A DNA stretch of 8,020 nt from Bacteroidales bacterium M5 (lineage in GTDB: Bacteria > Bacteroidota > Bacteroidia > Bacteroidales > Muribaculaceae), in contig LUJP01000051.1 in assembly GCA_001689535.1 (NCBI GenBank), positions 1 through 8,020 on the forward strand, given 5' to 3'. How positions within the stretch are numbered: position 1 is the first letter of the stretch; every line of letters starts with the position of its first letter. The position numbers were made by a program, and so were the translations under genes. Below are positions 6,405-8,020 of the stretch, one piece after another. The notes beneath the pieces are model-generated. The model was not told where the DNA came from and searched no databases. It saw only the letters and a list, made by a program, of their open reading frames with translations.

Positions 6405-6818
6405 TTAATCACTTTTGTTTGTATTGGTTACATTATCCTTGCCTAACACCTTATCGATAGCCTTGCCGATATCTACTTGCCTACTGATGCCGCGCATCTC
6501 CAGATAGCGGTTGAGTGTGCGCCCCACCTCAACACCGGCCACAATGACCAGCAGCGAAGTAAAAAACAATGGGGCATGAAGGATCGCCCCCACTGTCACA
6601 CGGCATAGAAAGGCCAACACAACCACAAGACATACAATGACAAACTCAAGCAAATGCCCTATGATATCGGGATGCTGCGCGGCAATGCCGGCTCTACAGG
6701 CCGCCCGGTATATCCTATAGCTGAAGAGTCCGTTAAGGCATGAGGCCAGTGCTATCATACCGCTCCACAGGATGATCGAGACTCGATCGTTCGTAAAAAT
6801 CTCCAGAATATCAAGCAT
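6405..6818 (-). CDS. Probable holin, three membrane helices
   Basis: The 137-residue protein starts at ATG 6818 (MLDILEIF), two nt after the stop of the 64-residue gene. A longer open frame up to 6986 only adds a cysteine- and arginine-rich shadow of that gene. Membrane segments lie at about 13-34, 55-78 and 82-98, followed by an amphipathic and charged tail (GRTLNRYLEMRG, then lysine-rich). The layout of clustered helices plus a charged cytoplasmic tail, and its place directly before a signal-less endolysin, suggest a holin that opens the inner membrane for the peptidase. The general pattern recalls the phage holin 4 (toxin secretion/phage lysis) group, but I cannot confirm a family from motifs. 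Cysteines in TM1 (C27) and TM2 (C63) and at the start of the following loop (C72) are notable but of unknown role. Confidence 0.78.
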   Translation of the reverse strand: MLDILEIFTNDRVSIILWSGMIALASCLNGLFSYRIYRAACRAGIAAQHPDIIGHLLEFVIVCLVVVLAFLCRVTVGAILHAPLFFTSLLVIVAGVEVGRTLNRYLEMRGISRQVDIGKAIDKVLGKDNVTNTNKSD

Positions 6819-6820
6819 GA

Positions 6821-7015
6821 TCAATCCCGGTTGCGGCGGCGGTCTGCGATAAAACTTGCAGCAGCGCACACTCCAAACAGGAGCAATTCGCCGGCACCGA
6901 TTAGTACAGACTCGTGGATCTCGCCCGGTGGAGGCATCAAAAATCCCCACACGATGAGTGCTGCAGCTCCGAGCATACACACCCAAAGTATCAAGTTACA
7001 TCGGATCATCGCCAT
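6821..7015 (-). CDS. Small two-helix membrane protein of the lysis cassette
   Basis: This 64-residue protein has two hydrophobic helices (about 7-27 and 36-57) joined by a PPPGEIHES turn and ends in a strongly basic tail (DRRRNRD), so N- and C-termini are probably cytoplasmic. I recall small proteins of this shape (LIxW...VGFxxPPxGxIxxSVLxAxGELxxF) in Bacteroides phages next to M15 endolysins, usually left hypothetical. It may be a holin, antiholin or pinholin partner of the next gene; which of the two forms the lesion cannot be told. The start at 7015 overlaps the preceding gene by 20 nt. An alternative in-frame ATG at 7009 is equally possible and would give 62 residues. The stop lies 2 nt before the next ATG. 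Confidence 0.82.
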   Translation of the reverse strand: MAMIRCNLILWVCMLGAAALIVWGFLMPPPGEIHESVLIGAGELLLFGVCAAASFIADRRRNRD

Positions 7016-7430
7016 TTAAGTTTATGCCGAGCATCTCGGCCGTGTACATAATATTTCCTGCTGTCACATCCGGGGCGGCGTCGCCCAACGACAGCAGTTC
7101 CTCCGCAGTCATGGGCTTATTGATGACCAGTGCCACCTCGGCCATCAGATTCGGCTGTAACGTTTCGTTGATTGCACTGTCATATTCAGCCTTCATCTCT
7201 TTCAGGCGGGCATCTTCTTCCGGACTCCGTTTTTTTTTCTGCTTCAGGTCGTCAAAGCCTTCCGGCTTGAGCTTTTCGCGCGCCTCCTTTAGAGCCTCGT
7301 CAAACGGTTTGCGCGCCTGCGAGATGGCGCAGATTGTACGGGTGAGCGCGGCGCGCTGGGCGATCGTCAGTTTGCCGAGGGGTAGGCTGTTGAGCTGATC
7401 GCTAACATTCAGCAGTTCATACATTTTCAT
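6996..7430 (-). CDS. Hypothetical coiled-coil-rich phage protein, 144 residues
   Basis: The start is ATG 7430 (MKMYELLN), which overlaps the stop of the 98-residue gene as ATGA and has a purine-rich SD-like tract (complement of 7438-7450) 7 nt upstream. A second ATG at 7424 is possible. The frame is open further up to 7505, but that extension is arginine-rich and overlaps the neighbour, so it is rejected. The protein is mostly helical: residues 35-90 are highly charged (EALKEAREKLKPEGF, then a KQKKKRSPEEDARLKEM stretch), followed by a less charged helical C-terminus (MAEVALVINKPMTAEELLSLGD). No membrane segment or enzymatic motif is seen. Similar small charged proteins between tail structural genes and the tape measure are common in Bacteroides phages, and position suggests a tail assembly chaperone. 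The function is not recognised from sequence. Confidence 0.82.
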   Translation of the reverse strand: MKMYELLNVSDQLNSLPLGKLTIAQRAALTRTICAISQARKPFDEALKEAREKLKPEGFDDLKQKKKRSPEEDARLKEMKAEYDSAINETLQPNLMAEVALVINKPMTAEELLSLGDAAPDVTAGNIMYTAEMLGINLNGDDPM

Positions 7431-7723
7431 GCCTCTACCCCTCCCTCCTCGCAGTCTGCGATAAATCCGTTTATGGCGTCGAGCGTCGCAGTCTGATCCG
7501 GGCATGTAGCGTCAAACTCTACCGTCAGACCCCCGCCCATGTAGCGGCGAAATGTTGCGACACTGTGGCCGTTAAGAGCCGAGATTACACCGTTCTCGAT
7601 CACCTCCATCTGCCCTGCGGCCGACTGGCGGACGCTTGCCGAGATCCGATACTCGCGATCGTCGACGTGGTCATTGTTGACCTGATAGGTGGCTGCCACC
7701 ACCTGCACTTTGTTTTTGTTCAT
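7427..7723 (-). CDS. Hypothetical small phage protein, 98 residues
   Basis: The start is ATG 7723 with an A/T-rich leader (AACAATAAATT), 21 nt after the stop of the preceding partial gene. It is coupled by ATGA to the next gene. The sequence is acidic at the C-terminus (DCEEGGVEA) and looks like an alpha/beta fold: strands around VQVVAATYQV (6-15) and YRISASVRQ (25-33), a helix near NGHSVATFRRYM, a strand GLTVEFDAT, then a helix TLDAINGFIAD. There is no membrane segment, signal or catalytic motif. I do not recognise a family. Position between a likely structural gene and the tail/lysis block suggests a small assembly or structural accessory protein. Cysteines are few (two) and not arranged as a metal site. 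Confidence 0.8.
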   Translation of the reverse strand: MNKNKVQVVAATYQVNNDHVDDREYRISASVRQSAAGQMEVIENGVISALNGHSVATFRRYMGGGLTVEFDATCPDQTATLDAINGFIADCEEGGVEA

Positions 7724-7744
7724 AATTTATTGTTTTGAGGTTAG

Positions 7745-8020
7745 TTATTGTATTGTTATTGTTTTTTGCCCCTCCCACCAGAGGGTGGTTGCCGATGTGC
7801 CGGACATCGAGTGTATCTGCATACGTATGTTGTAGGTTGACCCGGCCGCGGGTGCAGGCGGACCCATGCGCAGCTCATTCCACGTAAAATCCAAATTAGT
7901 AGATGAGTACTGTGGCATCGTGAATGTTTTTGAGTTGCTGCCGCAGCCGGCGACATCGACAAAGAGCCGATAAGTCGTGCTTGATGTGTTGCGGTTGGAG
8001 TTGATCACAAACCTGATACC
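7745..8020 (-). CDS. C-terminal part of a beta-rich, probably virion structural protein (runs off the right edge)
   Basis: The frame is open from the right edge (GIRFVINSNRN...) to a TAA at 7747-7745, giving the last 91 residues. A GTG at 8008 could be taken as a start but is internal: the reading continues upstream without a stop, and the edge residues fit the same beta pattern. Content is rich in Ser, Thr, Asn and aromatic residues with alternating hydrophobics (TYRLFVDVAG, LDFTWNELRMG, TYNIRMQIHSM, LWWEGQKTITIQ), typical of a beta-sandwich. There is no membrane or enzyme motif. Upstream of the tail genes the likeliest role is a major tail, head-decoration or other virion protein, but this is from position and fold character only. 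Confidence 0.7.
   Translation of the reverse strand, partial: GIRFVINSNRNTSSTTYRLFVDVAGCGSNSKTFTMPQYSSTNLDFTWNELRMGPPAPAAGSTYNIRMQIHSMSGTSATTLWWEGQKTITIQ

Noticed and set aside
5558..6408. Plus-strand ORFs of 156 and 147 codons antisense to the spanin candidate and the M15 peptidase
   Set aside because: They oppose genes with clear motifs and tight operon spacing and show no plausible protein features.
6819..6986. Longer N-terminus for the holin candidate (extra 56 residues)
   Set aside because: The extension is Cys/Arg-rich, fully overlaps the 64-residue membrane gene, and the internal ATG at 6818 sits 2 nt after that gene's stop.
7430..7505. Open -1 frame overlapping the end of the 98-residue gene, which could allow a chaperone-like frameshift fusion
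   Set aside because: The purine run GGAGGGAGGGG does not form a canonical X XXY YYZ slippery heptamer in the zero frame, the extension is an unlikely arginine-rich peptide, and an ATGA junction with SD already explains the second gene.

Overview
The window looks like part of the late (virion assembly and lysis) region of a tailed phage or prophage from a Bacteroidales-type host. The case rests on protein character. The long tape measure protein has the C-terminal architecture I associate with Bacteroides and Parabacteroides prophages. It sits beside an M15-type endolysin, a small two-helix membrane protein, and a membrane-anchored DUF6808-like protein of the sort found in gut Bacteroidales phages. 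Base composition is roughly balanced, and most start codons have A/T-rich leaders rather than strong Shine-Dalgarno sites, which also fits Bacteroidetes. Host genus is not resolved, and no integrase, att site or host gene is visible, so prophage versus free phage cannot be decided.

All genes but one lie on the minus strand, so transcription runs from high to low coordinates. The right edge (8020-7745) holds the C-terminal end of a beta-rich, probably structural protein. It is followed by two small proteins of unknown function (7723-7427 and 7430-6996), in the place where tail-assembly chaperone genes often lie. Next comes a compact lysis cassette: a 64-residue two-helix membrane protein (7015-6821), a 137-residue three-helix holin candidate (6818-6405), an M15 zinc peptidase endolysin (6402-5941), and an inner-membrane-anchored periplasmic protein with a beta-rich C-terminus, a spanin candidate (5944-5435). 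These genes are spaced by 2 nt or overlap, several through ATGA stop/start junctions, and so look like one translationally coupled operon.

The operon ends at a bidirectional terminator (5377-5423), shared with the only plus-strand gene, an XRE-family helix-turn-helix regulator (4928-5365) with an extra N-terminal domain. This gene splits the lysis block from the tape measure gene and behaves like a moron (an independently transcribed insert). The 168-bp divergent gap (4760-4927) holds a 16-bp near-palindrome, a 7-bp-stem inverted repeat and a 9-bp direct repeat. It must serve the regulator and probably also the downstream tail genes.

The left half is the 1384-residue tape measure gene (4759-605), with a 14-glycine linker coded by a hexanucleotide repeat. 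It is coupled by ATGA to a tail protein (608-1) that runs off the window. The logical flow is virion structure, lysis, a regulatory insert, then tail assembly. The least explained parts are the inverted regulator with its operator-like sites and the spanin candidate. I see no CRISPR array, tRNA, rRNA or insertion sequence.
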